64,000 bases of DNA. Origin: Aquamicrobium sp. GTDB taxonomy: Bacteria; Pseudomonadota; Alphaproteobacteria; Rhizobiales; Rhizobiaceae. Position 1 is the first letter of the stretch. Every line of letters starts with the position of its first letter. A program made the translations under genes and the position numbers. The DNA is taken from the NCBI RefSeq assembly GCF_023954335.1, contig NZ_JAMLIE010000004.1:124001-188000 (forward strand), read 5' to 3'. Shown here one piece after another: positions 34,944 to 42,376 of this stretch. The notes below the pieces were generated by a model. It had not been told where the DNA came from. It saw only the letters and a list, made by a program, of their open reading frames with translations, and made no database searches.

Positions 34944-35843
34944 ATGAGCAGAGCGATCTCGTGGGATGGCCAGCGCGCTTTTCTCGCCGTGTTGGAGGAA
35001 GGCAGCCTTGCCGGCGCGGCGCGGCGGCTGGGCGTCTCGCACGCCACGGTGCGCAGCCGCGTCGAGGCGCTCGAAGCCGCGCTCGGCGCGACGCTGTTCA
35101 CGCGCTCGGTCAACGGCCTGACCCCGACCGACGCCGCGCGGGCACTGCACGACCCCGCGCACCGGATGGCGCTCGCCTCCGAGCAGTTCATCCGCCAGGC
35201 CGTCGCCGCGCCGGACGAGGCCGCCGGCATCGTGCGCGTCAGCGTGCCGGAGTTCATGGGCATCGAGGTGATCCCGCCGATGCTGGCGCGGCTGCGCGCC
35301 ACCTTTCCCGCCATCCGCGTCGAGCTCGTCCTCAGCAACGCCCCGGCGGACCTCATCTCGCAGGAGGTCGACGTCGCGGTGAGGATGATCGCGCCGGCGC
35401 AAGGGGCGCTGGTGGCAAAGAAGGTGGCGGCGATCCCGCTCGGCCTGTTCGCCTCGGTCGATTATCTCGACGGGCGCGGCATGCCGCAGGTGCCGGACGA
35501 CCTCGCCCGCCACGACCTGATCGGACCGGACCGCAACCGCAGCGATCTCGCGCTGGCGGAAAGGTTCGGCGCGATGTTCCGCCGCGACCGCCTCGTCATC
35601 CGCACCGACAGCCACCCGGCCCAGATCGCCGCCGCGCGCGCCGGGCTCGGCATCGCCGTGATCCAGGTTCCCGCGGGCGAGCGCGACCCGCGCCTGCGCC
35701 GCGTCCTGCCCGACCTCGTCATCGACACGCTCGACACCTGGATCGTCGCGCATGAGAACCTGCGGCGGGTTCCGAGGATACGCGCGGTGTTCGACACGCT
35801 CGTCGCCTCCTTCGCCGAAATGGGCGGGAAGACGGGCCGCTGA
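34944..35843 (+). CDS. LysR-family transcriptional regulator
   Basis: 299 residues. The winged helix-turn-helix lies near 5-65: DGQRAFLAVLEEGSLAGAAR, RLGVSHATVRSRVEALEAAL, then GATLFTRSVNGLTPT. The C-terminal periplasmic-binding-like effector domain includes VRVSVPEFMGIEVIPPMLAR and VDVAVRMIAP, the pattern of the subgroup that usually controls a neighbouring oxidoreductase. Start ATG 34944 has GGAGAT just upstream. It is divergent from the SDR gene and separated by a candidate operator. The effector is unknown. Confidence 0.92.
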   Translation: MSRAISWDGQRAFLAVLEEGSLAGAARRLGVSHATVRSRVEALEAALGATLFTRSVNGLTPTDAARALHDPAHRMALASEQFIRQAVAAPDEAAGIVRVSVPEFMGIEVIPPMLARLRATFPAIRVELVLSNAPADLISQEVDVAVRMIAPAQGALVAKKVAAIPLGLFASVDYLDGRGMPQVPDDLARHDLIGPDRNRSDLALAERFGAMFRRDRLVIRTDSHPAQIAAARAGLGIAVIQVPAGERDPRLRRVLPDLVIDTLDTWIVAHENLRRVPRIRAVFDTLVASFAEMGGKTGR

Positions 35844-36233
35844 GATCGGCACCAGCACAGCATGAGAGTTCCCACCGGATGACGCAAGCAAACGACGCAC
35901 CCGCGCCGGGAGGAGCGGCAATTGCCGCCTCTCCGCGCAAGGTGATCCCCGGTAAAATTCCGCTTTCGCCAACCAATTGAAAAACCTGAAAAGTCCGATT
36001 TTCCATCTTCGGTCTCGACTGTGGAAAACGATGCTGCTCAAGCTGCTCTCGAGCGGTAAAAATTCTGGACGCAACAGCAAATCCGCAACCGCGTACCAAT
36101 CCGCCGGACCATTCGGATTGACATCGTAGATTTTATACAATACACCTCAGATCAAGAAGCCGGCCAAGCAAGCAGCCCGACAGGCGCCGTCGAAGGCATC
36201 GTCAACAAGGGCGACGAGGACAGGGGGACTGGC
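35844..36233. other. 390-base gap before the second TRAP operon
   Basis: The gap is clearly AT-richer than its surroundings. Near its right end lies a perfect TTGACA with a palindrome downstream, described separately. Elsewhere I see a GGCGGCAATTGCCGCC-like self-complementary stretch near 35916-35930 and scattered TTCC/GGAAA text, but no RNA gene. A minus-strand frame starting at TTG 36140 gives protein-like text for about 70 codons, but it lacks the codon bias of real genes here. Confidence 0.5.
36118..36146 (+). promoter_or_regulatory. Promoter with palindrome in its spacer, second TRAP operon
   Basis: TTGACA (36118-36123) is a perfect -35 sequence. At 17-base spacing lies TACACC (36141-36146), a poor -10. 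Between them ATTTTATACAAT (36130-36141) is a near-palindrome, symmetric at all but one pair. FCD-type GntR regulators bind ATTGTATACAAT-like sites, and a GntR/FCD gene follows in the same cluster at 40510. An operator at this position would block the promoter. The operon's first gene starts 88 bases downstream. Confidence 0.5.
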
Positions 36234-36854
36234 ATGCAGCAAGCCGTGACCGCGGAACCGAAACCGTTTGCCCTGTGGCGCGGGATCGTCTGGCTTTCGG
36301 AAAAGCTCCTCGTCGTGGAGCGGCGCATCGTCGCCTTCCTGATGTTCATGCTGACCGGGGCGATCCTTCTCAACGTCGTGACGCGCTATACGGGCCGGCC
36401 GATCTACTGGATCGACGAATTCGCCGTCTATTGCATGGTGTGGCTGACCTTCTTCGGCGCGTCGGTGATGACGCGGCTGCGCCTCGACTTCGCCGTGACC
36501 ATGCTGACGGAGCGGCTTTCCGAGCGCACGGCGGCGGTCACCCGCGTCGTGGCGACGCTGATGGTCGTGCTGTTCGGCGTCTCGATTGCGGTGATGTGCT
36601 GGCTGTGGCTCGATCCGGTCGGCATCATGAAGGCCGGCTTCAACGCCAAGGAGTATGCGGCCGGCACCTTCAACTTCGTCTACACCGAGCGAACCCAGAC
36701 GCTGAACTGGCCGACCTGGGTGCTCTACATGATCCTGCCGGTCTTCGCCGTCTCCATCACCATTCACGGCCTCGCCAACCTCATGGAGGACGCCGGCCGC
36801 GTCCGGCCCGTCACCCGCGACCTGACCATCAACGCCGAGGGGGCGGTGAACTGA
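36234..36854 (+). CDS. TRAP transporter small permease, DctQ family
   Basis: 206 residues with four hydrophobic segments: RIVAFLMFMLTGAILLNVVT, WIDEFAVYCMVWLTFFGASV, RVVATLMVVLFGVSIAVMCW and VLYMILPVFAVSITIHGLAN. The family text WIDEFAVYCMVWLTFFG followed by MTRLRLDFAVTML is typical. A long N-terminal extension (MQQAVTAEPKPFALWRGIVW) precedes the first helix. Its TGA overlaps the ATG of the large permease. It is the first gene of a TRAP trio placed next to hydroxyproline-type enzymes. Confidence 0.92.
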   Translation: MQQAVTAEPKPFALWRGIVWLSEKLLVVERRIVAFLMFMLTGAILLNVVTRYTGRPIYWIDEFAVYCMVWLTFFGASVMTRLRLDFAVTMLTERLSERTAAVTRVVATLMVVLFGVSIAVMCWLWLDPVGIMKAGFNAKEYAAGTFNFVYTERTQTLNWPTWVLYMILPVFAVSITIHGLANLMEDAGRVRPVTRDLTINAEGAVN

Positions 36855-38119
36855 TGCTGACAACCGGTGCCTTCGTTCTCGTGATGCTGGTCGGCGTGCC
36901 GATCGGCCTGTGCCTGTGCATCGCGGCCATCGTCTTCGTGGTCGCCTCTGGCAACCCGATCCTGTTCCAGAGCTACCCGCTCCAGATGTTCAACGCGGTC
37001 GACAGCTACGGCCTGATCGCCATCCCTCTGTTCATCCTGATCGGCGAGATCATGAACGTCGGCGGCATCACCAGGCGCATCGTCGACATGGCCATGTCGT
37101 TCATCGGCTCGCTGCGCGCCGGCCTCGCCTACGTCAACGTCATCGCCAACATGTTCGTCGCCTCGATCCTCGGCTCGGCCACGGCGCAGGTCGCGATCAT
37201 GTCGCAGATCATGGTGCCGGAGATGGAGCGCAAGGGCTACGACAAGAACTTCGCCGCCGGCCTCACCGCCTATGGCGGCATGCTCGGCCCGATCATGCCG
37301 CCCTCGGTGATGTTCGTCGTCTACAGCGTCCTCGCCCAGCTTTCGGTCAGCGACATGCTGCTCGCCGGTATCCTGCCCGGCCTCGCGCTCACCGCGCTGT
37401 TCTGCGGCGTCATCGCCGTGCTCGGCTATGTCCACCAGTTCCCCAGGAGCGAGAAGCAGACGCTGCGCCAGCGTGCGGCGACGATCTGGAATGCGCTGCC
37501 GACTTTGACGATCCCGCTCGTCATCATCGGCTCGATCTTCAGCGGGCTGGCCAGCGCCACCGAGGCGGCGGCCGTCGGCGCGGTCATCGCGCTGCTGATC
37601 GGCCGCTACTGGACCAAGCAGCTCTCCTTCTCGCAGATTCCCGACATCATGATCCGTGCCGGGCTCTATTCGGCGATCGTGCTGTTCCTCGTCGTCGCCG
37701 CCGGCGTCCTGTCGTGGATCCTGATCTTCGGCCGCGTGCCGCAGGAGGTCGCCGCCTGGATCCAGACCGTGGCCAGCTCTCCGATCGAGTTCATGCTGCT
37801 CGCCAACGTCATCCTGCTGGTCATCGGCACGGTCATCGACGGCATTCCCGGCCTGATCATGACGGTGCCGATCCTGCTGCCCATCGCCACCGATGTCTAC
37901 GGCATCGACCCGCACCATTTCGGCGTCGTCGTGGTCATCAATCTGGTGCTGGGGCTTTTGTCGCCGCCGGTCGGCCTGTGCTTCTTCATCGCCGCCGCCG
38001 TCACCGGGGCGAAACCCGGCAAGATGTTCCTGGTGACGATGCCCTTCTTCCTCATCACCTGCGTCCTGCTCATACTGCTTTCGATCTTCCCGAGCCTGTC
38101 GCTGGCGCTGATCGACTGA
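36854..38119 (+). CDS. TRAP transporter large permease, DctM family
   Basis: 421 residues from ATG 36854, which overlaps the small-permease stop by one base. It has about 12 helices and DctM landmarks: VLVMLVGVPIGLCLC, YGLIAIPLFILIGEIMNVGG, GGMLGPIMPPSVMFVVYSVL, ASATEAAAVGAVIALLIGRY and LSPPVGLCFFIAAAVTGAKP. Transports solute in by sodium symport together with the neighbouring small subunit and binding protein. The open frame reaches far upstream but only as antisense/out-of-family sequence. Confidence 0.94.
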   Translation: MLTTGAFVLVMLVGVPIGLCLCIAAIVFVVASGNPILFQSYPLQMFNAVDSYGLIAIPLFILIGEIMNVGGITRRIVDMAMSFIGSLRAGLAYVNVIANMFVASILGSATAQVAIMSQIMVPEMERKGYDKNFAAGLTAYGGMLGPIMPPSVMFVVYSVLAQLSVSDMLLAGILPGLALTALFCGVIAVLGYVHQFPRSEKQTLRQRAATIWNALPTLTIPLVIIGSIFSGLASATEAAAVGAVIALLIGRYWTKQLSFSQIPDIMIRAGLYSAIVLFLVVAAGVLSWILIFGRVPQEVAAWIQTVASSPIEFMLLANVILLVIGTVIDGIPGLIMTVPILLPIATDVYGIDPHHFGVVVVINLVLGLLSPPVGLCFFIAAAVTGAKPGKMFLVTMPFFLITCVLLILLSIFPSLSLALID

Positions 38120-38147
38120 CCCTGAACCTTCAAGAGGAGAACCGAGA

Positions 38148-39143
38148 ATGACAAAGCTTTCCCGCCGCCATTTCCTTGCCGCCGGCGCCGCCGGCGCGCT
38201 GCTGCCGCTCGCCATGCCGGCCGTTTCCCGCGCCCAGGCGCGCGAGCTGCGCCTCGGCCTGATCACCCCGGTCGGCCATTCCTGGAACGACGCGGCGCTG
38301 CGCCTCGCCGACGTGCTCAAGGAACAGACCGACGGCCGCCTGACCATGACCGTGTTCCATTCCGGCCAGCTCGGCAACGAGCCGGCGATGATGCAGCAGC
38401 TCCAGTCGGGCGCGCTCGACATGGGCATCATCCAGGCCGCCGAACTCGGCTCGCGCGTCGACCACATCGCGGCGATCAACGCGCCCTACCTCGTCAACTC
38501 GACCGAGGCGGTGGCCAAGTTCGTGCGCACGCCGCAGGTGCTGGAACTTCTCGACGTGCTGCCGGCCGAGACCGGCACCGTTGGCCTCGGCTGGCTCATC
38601 ACCGGCATGCGCGCCGTGTTCTCGGCCAAGCCGATCGATTCCGTCGCCGGCCTCAACGGCATGAAGCTGCGCATCAACCCGACCCCGGTCTACCGCGACT
38701 TCTACCAGAACCTCGGCGCCGCGCCGACGCCGATCCCCACCCCGCAGGTGTTCGACGCCATGTCGAACGGCCAGGTCGACGGGCTCGAGGCCGACATCGA
38801 GTTCTCGTGGAACCAGCGTTTCGACAAGGTGGCGAAGTCGATCCTGCAGATGAACGCGCTGTTCATGCCGGCCGCTGCCATCGCCTCCGGCCGCGTCTGG
38901 GCCGGGATGCCTGACGCCGACAAGGAGCTGATCTCGGCTTCGGTCAAGACCGTGCTCGACGAGCAGATCGACAGCCTCGCCAGCGAGGAGCCGGGCCTGA
39001 TCGAGAAGTTCCGCGAGACCGGCATCGCCATGCACGAGGTCCCGCAGGCAGACAAGGAGGCCAGCATCGAGGCCTTCGACAAGATCTGGCTGCCCAAGGC
39101 TCCGGTCATCGCCGAGCTGCGCAAGATCGGCGCCGAGCTCTAG
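38148..39143 (+). CDS. TRAP transporter solute-binding protein, DctP family, Tat signal
   Basis: 331 residues. The N terminus MTKLSRRHFLAAGAAGALLP has the twin-arginine pattern S-R-R-H-F-L, so it is probably exported folded via Tat. The mature part runs ARELRLGLITPVGHSWNDAA and then carries DctP landmarks: SGQLGNEPAMMQQLQSGALD, GLNGMKLRINPTPVYRDFYQ and FDAMSNGQVDGLEADIEF. AGAGGAG just before ATG 38148 is a good ribosome site. Gene context suggests proline, hydroxyproline or a betaine derivative as ligand; this is inference only. Confidence 0.93.
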   Translation: MTKLSRRHFLAAGAAGALLPLAMPAVSRAQARELRLGLITPVGHSWNDAALRLADVLKEQTDGRLTMTVFHSGQLGNEPAMMQQLQSGALDMGIIQAAELGSRVDHIAAINAPYLVNSTEAVAKFVRTPQVLELLDVLPAETGTVGLGWLITGMRAVFSAKPIDSVAGLNGMKLRINPTPVYRDFYQNLGAAPTPIPTPQVFDAMSNGQVDGLEADIEFSWNQRFDKVAKSILQMNALFMPAAAIASGRVWAGMPDADKELISASVKTVLDEQIDSLASEEPGLIEKFRETGIAMHEVPQADKEASIEAFDKIWLPKAPVIAELRKIGAEL

Positions 39144-39159
39144 CCCGAACGCTGGAGAC

Positions 39160-39187
39160 GATGTGCGGGGAGGCGTTCCCGCACATC
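39160..39187. terminator. Perfect hairpin after the TRAP binding-protein gene
   Basis: GATGTGCGGG and CCCGCACATC form perfect 10-bp arms around an 8-base loop, 17 bases past the TRAP binding-protein stop. It is followed by C residues rather than T, so it is more likely a message-end stabiliser or attenuator than a classical terminator. Confidence 0.6.
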
Positions 39188-39231
39188 CCCGCGAACTGGC
39201 AGCATATACCGCCATACGCCGCAAACACCGA

Positions 39232-39262
39232 CGCGGGGCGCGCGCCTCTGATCCGCCCCGCG
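39232..39262. other. Second GC-rich hairpin before the reductase gene
   Basis: CGCGGGGCG and CGCCCCGCG are perfect 9-bp arms around a 13-base loop, 39 bases before the reductase start. Together with the stem at 39160-39187 it makes two tandem structures in a 157-base gap. It may lower read-through from the transporter genes into the enzyme gene. Confidence 0.5.
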
Positions 39263-39300
39263 GCCATGCCTGCCTACCAACGCCCTGCGAGGACGTCGCC

Positions 39301-40320
39301 GTGAGCGAAATCGTCATGACCCTCGACGAGATCGGCAGCCTGACGCGCCGCGTTCTCGAACGGCATGGCCTGAGTGCGCTCCAGACGGAACCGATCGCCC
39401 GCATCGTCATCGCCGCCGAGGCCGACGCCTGCCGCTCGCACGGGCTTTATCGCCTGCCGGGCTATGTCGCCCCCCTGCGCAGCGGCCGGGTCAGGCCCGA
39501 CGCCGTCCCGCGGGTCGAGACGGTGACGTCCGGCATCATCCGCGTCGACGGCGACGGTGGCTTCGCTCCCGCCGCCGCCGAGGCCGGCCGGCCCGGCCTG
39601 ATCGAGGCGGCCCGCGCCAACGGCATCGCCGCCATGGCGCTCACCCACTGCCACCATTTTTCCGCGCTGTGGGCCGACCTCGAGCCGCTCACCGACGCCG
39701 GCCTCGTCGCATGGGCCTTCGTCGTCGGCCAGTCGAGCGTCGCGCCGCATGGCGGCACGCGGCGGCTGATGGGCACCAACCCCGTCGCCTTCGGCTGGCC
39801 CCGCCCCGGCCGGGAGCCCTTCATCTTCGATTTCGCCACCAGCGCCGCGGCGCGCGGCGAGGTCGAGCTGAAGCGCCTCGCCGGCGAGCGCCTGCCGGAC
39901 GGCTGGGCGCTCGGCCCCGACGGCGCGCCGACCACCGATCCGGCGGCGGCGCTCGCCGGCGCGCTGCTGCCCTTCGGCGGGCACAAGGGCTCGGCCCTGT
40001 CGATGATGGTCGAGCTGATCGCCGGCCCGCTGATCGGCGAGGCGACCAGCAGCCGCGTGGCAGAAATGGACATCCACGACGGCGGCCCGCCGCCCGGCGG
40101 TGAACTCTTCATCGCCATCGACCCGCAGCGCCTCGCGCCCGGGGATGGCTGGACGAGCGAGGCCGAAGCCTTCTTCGCCGAGGCGGGCGCGCAGCCGGGC
40201 TTGCGCCTTCCCTCCGCGCGCCGCCACGCCGCGCGCGCCCGCACCCGGCACGAGGGTGTCGCCGTGCCGGCGGGCCTCGTCGCCGAGGTCGAAGCCCTGC
40301 TGAACGGGATTGACGCATGA
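39301..40320 (+). CDS. dpkA: Delta1-pyrroline-2-carboxylate / piperideine-2-carboxylate reductase, DpkA type
   Basis: 339 residues from GTG 39301 with GAGGACG upstream; the frame is open from 39163. It belongs to the malate/L-lactate (Ldh2) dehydrogenase superfamily. MALTHCHHFSALWADLEPLT, GGTRRLMGTNPVAFGWPRPG, FIFDFATSAAARGEVELKRL and LLPFGGHKGSALSMMVELIA closely follow the DpkA subgroup rather than malate or ureidoglycolate enzymes. DpkA reduces cyclic imines with NADPH, here plausibly pyrroline-2-carboxylate from 3-hydroxyproline to L-proline. It lies between the TRAP genes and a GntR regulator, with dehydratase genes just beyond. Confidence 0.85.
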   Translation: MSEIVMTLDEIGSLTRRVLERHGLSALQTEPIARIVIAAEADACRSHGLYRLPGYVAPLRSGRVRPDAVPRVETVTSGIIRVDGDGGFAPAAAEAGRPGLIEAARANGIAAMALTHCHHFSALWADLEPLTDAGLVAWAFVVGQSSVAPHGGTRRLMGTNPVAFGWPRPGREPFIFDFATSAAARGEVELKRLAGERLPDGWALGPDGAPTTDPAAALAGALLPFGGHKGSALSMMVELIAGPLIGEATSSRVAEMDIHDGGPPPGGELFIAIDPQRLAPGDGWTSEAEAFFAEAGAQPGLRLPSARRHAARARTRHEGVAVPAGLVAEVEALLNGIDA

Positions 40321-40509
40321 TCCCGGCGAGCAGCCCGACAAGCGGCCTCGACAAAAGGGATGCACGGGCGCATTCAGCCTCGTCGGCGAGTCTTGCCCAC
40401 GCGAGGGCGCGGCAAATCGCCGGTGGCCCCGTCGTTGCCGGCGGCGCAGGATCGTGGAATACCCTCGCCACAGGCCGCGTCGTGCGACGAATACGAGATT
40501 GAACGACAG

Positions 40510-41199
40510 ATGAAACAGGATGCGATCCTCGTCGGCAAGAACATGAAGCACAAGACCATGGCGTCTGCTGCCGCCGAGGAAATCCGCAAGCGTATCCTCA
40601 ACGAGACCTATCCGCCGGGCCTGCAGCTCAAGCAGGACATCCTCGCCCGCGAGTTCGGCATGAGCCGCATCCCGGTGCGCGAGGCGCTGCTGATCCTCGA
40701 GAAGGAGGGGCTGATCAAGGTGCTGCCGCATCGCGGCGCCATCGTCGCCGAGCTGACCTTCGACGAGGTCGAGGAGCTTTTCAACATGCGCATGCTGCTC
40801 GAGCCCTACCTGCTGGCGCGCTCGGCCCCGCATATCTCCGAGGAGACCTTCGTCAGGCTCTGGGTTATCCAGAACCAGTATCGCGACGCGCTCGACAATG
40901 ACGACATCGCCGAGTGGAACGACCTGAACAAGCAGTTCCACATGATGCTCTACCAGCATGCCGACAGCCCGCGCATCGCCAGCACGGTGCAGAACCTGCT
41001 GATCGAGTGCGACATCCACACCCGCATCCAGCTCATCAACATCGAGGGCGACCGCGAGCGGGCGGTGGCCGAGCACTCGGCCATCCTGCGGCTCTGCGAG
41101 GAAGGGAAGTTCGCCGAGGCGACCGAACTGCTGCGCGAGCATCTCGACCATATCCGCAGCGGGCTGCTGGGGCTGGTCCGCGCCAGACGGGCACAGTAG
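40510..41199 (+). CDS. GntR-family regulator with FCD domain
   Basis: 229 residues. The N-terminal winged helix is seen in AAEEIRKRILNETYPPGLQL, QDILAREFGMSRIPVREALL and ILEKEGLIKVLPHRGAIVAE. The FCD effector domain keeps its metal-binding pattern: NDLNKQFHMMLYQH, AVAEHSAILRLCEEG and LREHLDHIRSG. Regulators of this type respond to small organic acids and usually repress a nearby transport/catabolic operon. ATG 40510 has only a weak ribosome site; ATG 40543 is an alternative. Convergent with the trans-3-hydroxyproline dehydratase-like gene. It is the likely controller of the flanking TRAP and dehydratase genes. Confidence 0.92.
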   Translation: MKQDAILVGKNMKHKTMASAAAEEIRKRILNETYPPGLQLKQDILAREFGMSRIPVREALLILEKEGLIKVLPHRGAIVAELTFDEVEELFNMRMLLEPYLLARSAPHISEETFVRLWVIQNQYRDALDNDDIAEWNDLNKQFHMMLYQHADSPRIASTVQNLLIECDIHTRIQLINIEGDRERAVAEHSAILRLCEEGKFAEATELLREHLDHIRSGLLGLVRARRAQ

Positions 41200-41226
41200 A
41201 AGCGCCCGCCGCCCTTTCCAATTATC

Positions 41227-42255
41227 CTAGCGAACGCCCCACGTGTCGCTGACGCGGTAGCCTTCCGGCCACGGGTCGGACGGGTCGAGCATGTGCTGGT
41301 GGATGCCGGTGATCCAGGCGCGGCCCGAGATCTCGGGCACGATGGCCGGAATGCTGCCGACGCTGGTCGTGCCGGCGATGCAGCCGCGGAAGGTCGAGCC
41401 GATCACCGAGACCGTGGTCAGCGTGTCGTCGAGGCCCATCTGACCGCGCGCGTAAAGCACGGCCATGCGCGCAGAGAGCGCGGTGCCGGTGGGCGAGCGG
41501 TCGATCTTGCCCGGCTGGACCGTCACCGCCGAGCCGGCGCGCAACTGGTTGCCCTCGCGCTCGACCTTGCCGGCGAACATGCAGAACGAGAAATGCGTCC
41601 AGTCCGGGTTCTCCGGATGGTGGAAGCGCTTCTGCTCGTTCGCCGCGGCAGCGATGCGCACGCCGAGCCGGGCGATGTCGTGCGCCTCGTCGGCGCCGAG
41701 CTTCAATCCCAGCGCCTCGGCGTCGACGATGACGAAGCTATCGCCGCCATAGGCGGTGTCGATGGCGAGCGTGCCCAGCCCTTCGACCTCCAGCGTGGCG
41801 TCGAGCTCGGCGGCGAAGCTCGGCAGGTTCTCAACGAAGATGCGTTCGGCCTTGCCGTCGCGGCATTCGGCGCGCACCCGGACCAGTCCGCCCGGCGCTT
41901 CGAGCGTCAGCCGCGTTTCCGGCTCCTGCATGGGCACGATGCCGGAATCGAGCAGCACGGTGGAAACGCAGATCGAGTTCGAGCCCGACATCGGCGGGTT
42001 GTATTCCGGCTCGAGGATGAGGAAGCCGGCGTCGGCCTCGGGGTGCTTCGGCGGCACGAGGAAATTGACGTGGCGGAAGACGCCGCCGCGCGGCTCGTTC
42101 AGGACGAAGTTGCGCAGCACCTTGTCCTGCATCAGCCAGTTGGTCTGCTCCCACAGCGTCTCGCCCGGCGGCGGCGTCACACCGCCGACGATGACGTCGC
42201 CGACCTCGCCTTCGGCATGGGCGGAAATCACATGGATGGTCTTGGAGCTTCGCAT
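41227..42255 (-). CDS. Proline racemase superfamily, trans-3-hydroxy-L-proline dehydratase type
   Basis: 342 residues. The fold is clear from the duplicated halves, but both catalytic cysteines of racemases/epimerases are replaced. The first motif is PPMSGSNSICV with Ser at residue 90 and the second KIDRSPTGTALSARMA with Thr at residue 256. A Thr in the second position is the hallmark of trans-3-hydroxy-L-proline dehydratases, which cannot racemise and instead eliminate water to give pyrroline-2-carboxylate. FHHPENPDWTHFSFCMFAGK is also family-typical. It follows the aconitase-X gene on the minus strand across 99 bases that contain a palindromic element. Confidence 0.88.
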   Translation of the reverse strand: MRSSKTIHVISAHAEGEVGDVIVGGVTPPPGETLWEQTNWLMQDKVLRNFVLNEPRGGVFRHVNFLVPPKHPEADAGFLILEPEYNPPMSGSNSICVSTVLLDSGIVPMQEPETRLTLEAPGGLVRVRAECRDGKAERIFVENLPSFAAELDATLEVEGLGTLAIDTAYGGDSFVIVDAEALGLKLGADEAHDIARLGVRIAAAANEQKRFHHPENPDWTHFSFCMFAGKVEREGNQLRAGSAVTVQPGKIDRSPTGTALSARMAVLYARGQMGLDDTLTTVSVIGSTFRGCIAGTTSVGSIPAIVPEISGRAWITGIHQHMLDPSDPWPEGYRVSDTWGVR

Positions 42256-42270
42256 CTTGTCCTCACGCTA

Positions 42271-42376
42271 AAGCATTTTGCAGTCAGACGGGATCGTCTG
42301 GCGTCGCATAAATGCGACTGAAGAAACGAGCTGGAGCAGCGGGAACGGCGTTCGTCAGAACGCCCGCTGCTCCAGC
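42271..42376. repeat. Palindromic intergenic element, copy A
   Basis: The element reads AAGCATTTTGCAGTCAGACG at its left end. CAGACG/CGTCTG and GTCGCAT/ATGCGAC form small stems. A long stem is formed by GCTGGAGCAGCGGG (42330-42343) and CCCGCTGCTCCAGC (42363-42376), perfect over 14 bp, with GGCGTTC-GTCA-GAACGCC as an alternative inner hairpin. It matches a second copy at 56978-57083 in the same orientation with few changes. It overlaps the 3' end of the aconitase-X gene. Confidence 0.85.

Noticed and set aside
34923..36140. Long minus-strand frame opposite the LysR gene, with a protein-like first 70 codons
   Set aside because: It begins at TTG, is antisense to a clear LysR gene for most of its length, and its unique part lacks the third-position GC bias of real genes here.
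39301..40320. Malate, lactate or ureidoglycolate dehydrogenase
   Set aside because: Superfamily is right, but the HCHHFSALW, GTNPVAFG and LLPFGGHKGSAL segments and the hydroxyproline context fit the DpkA subgroup better.
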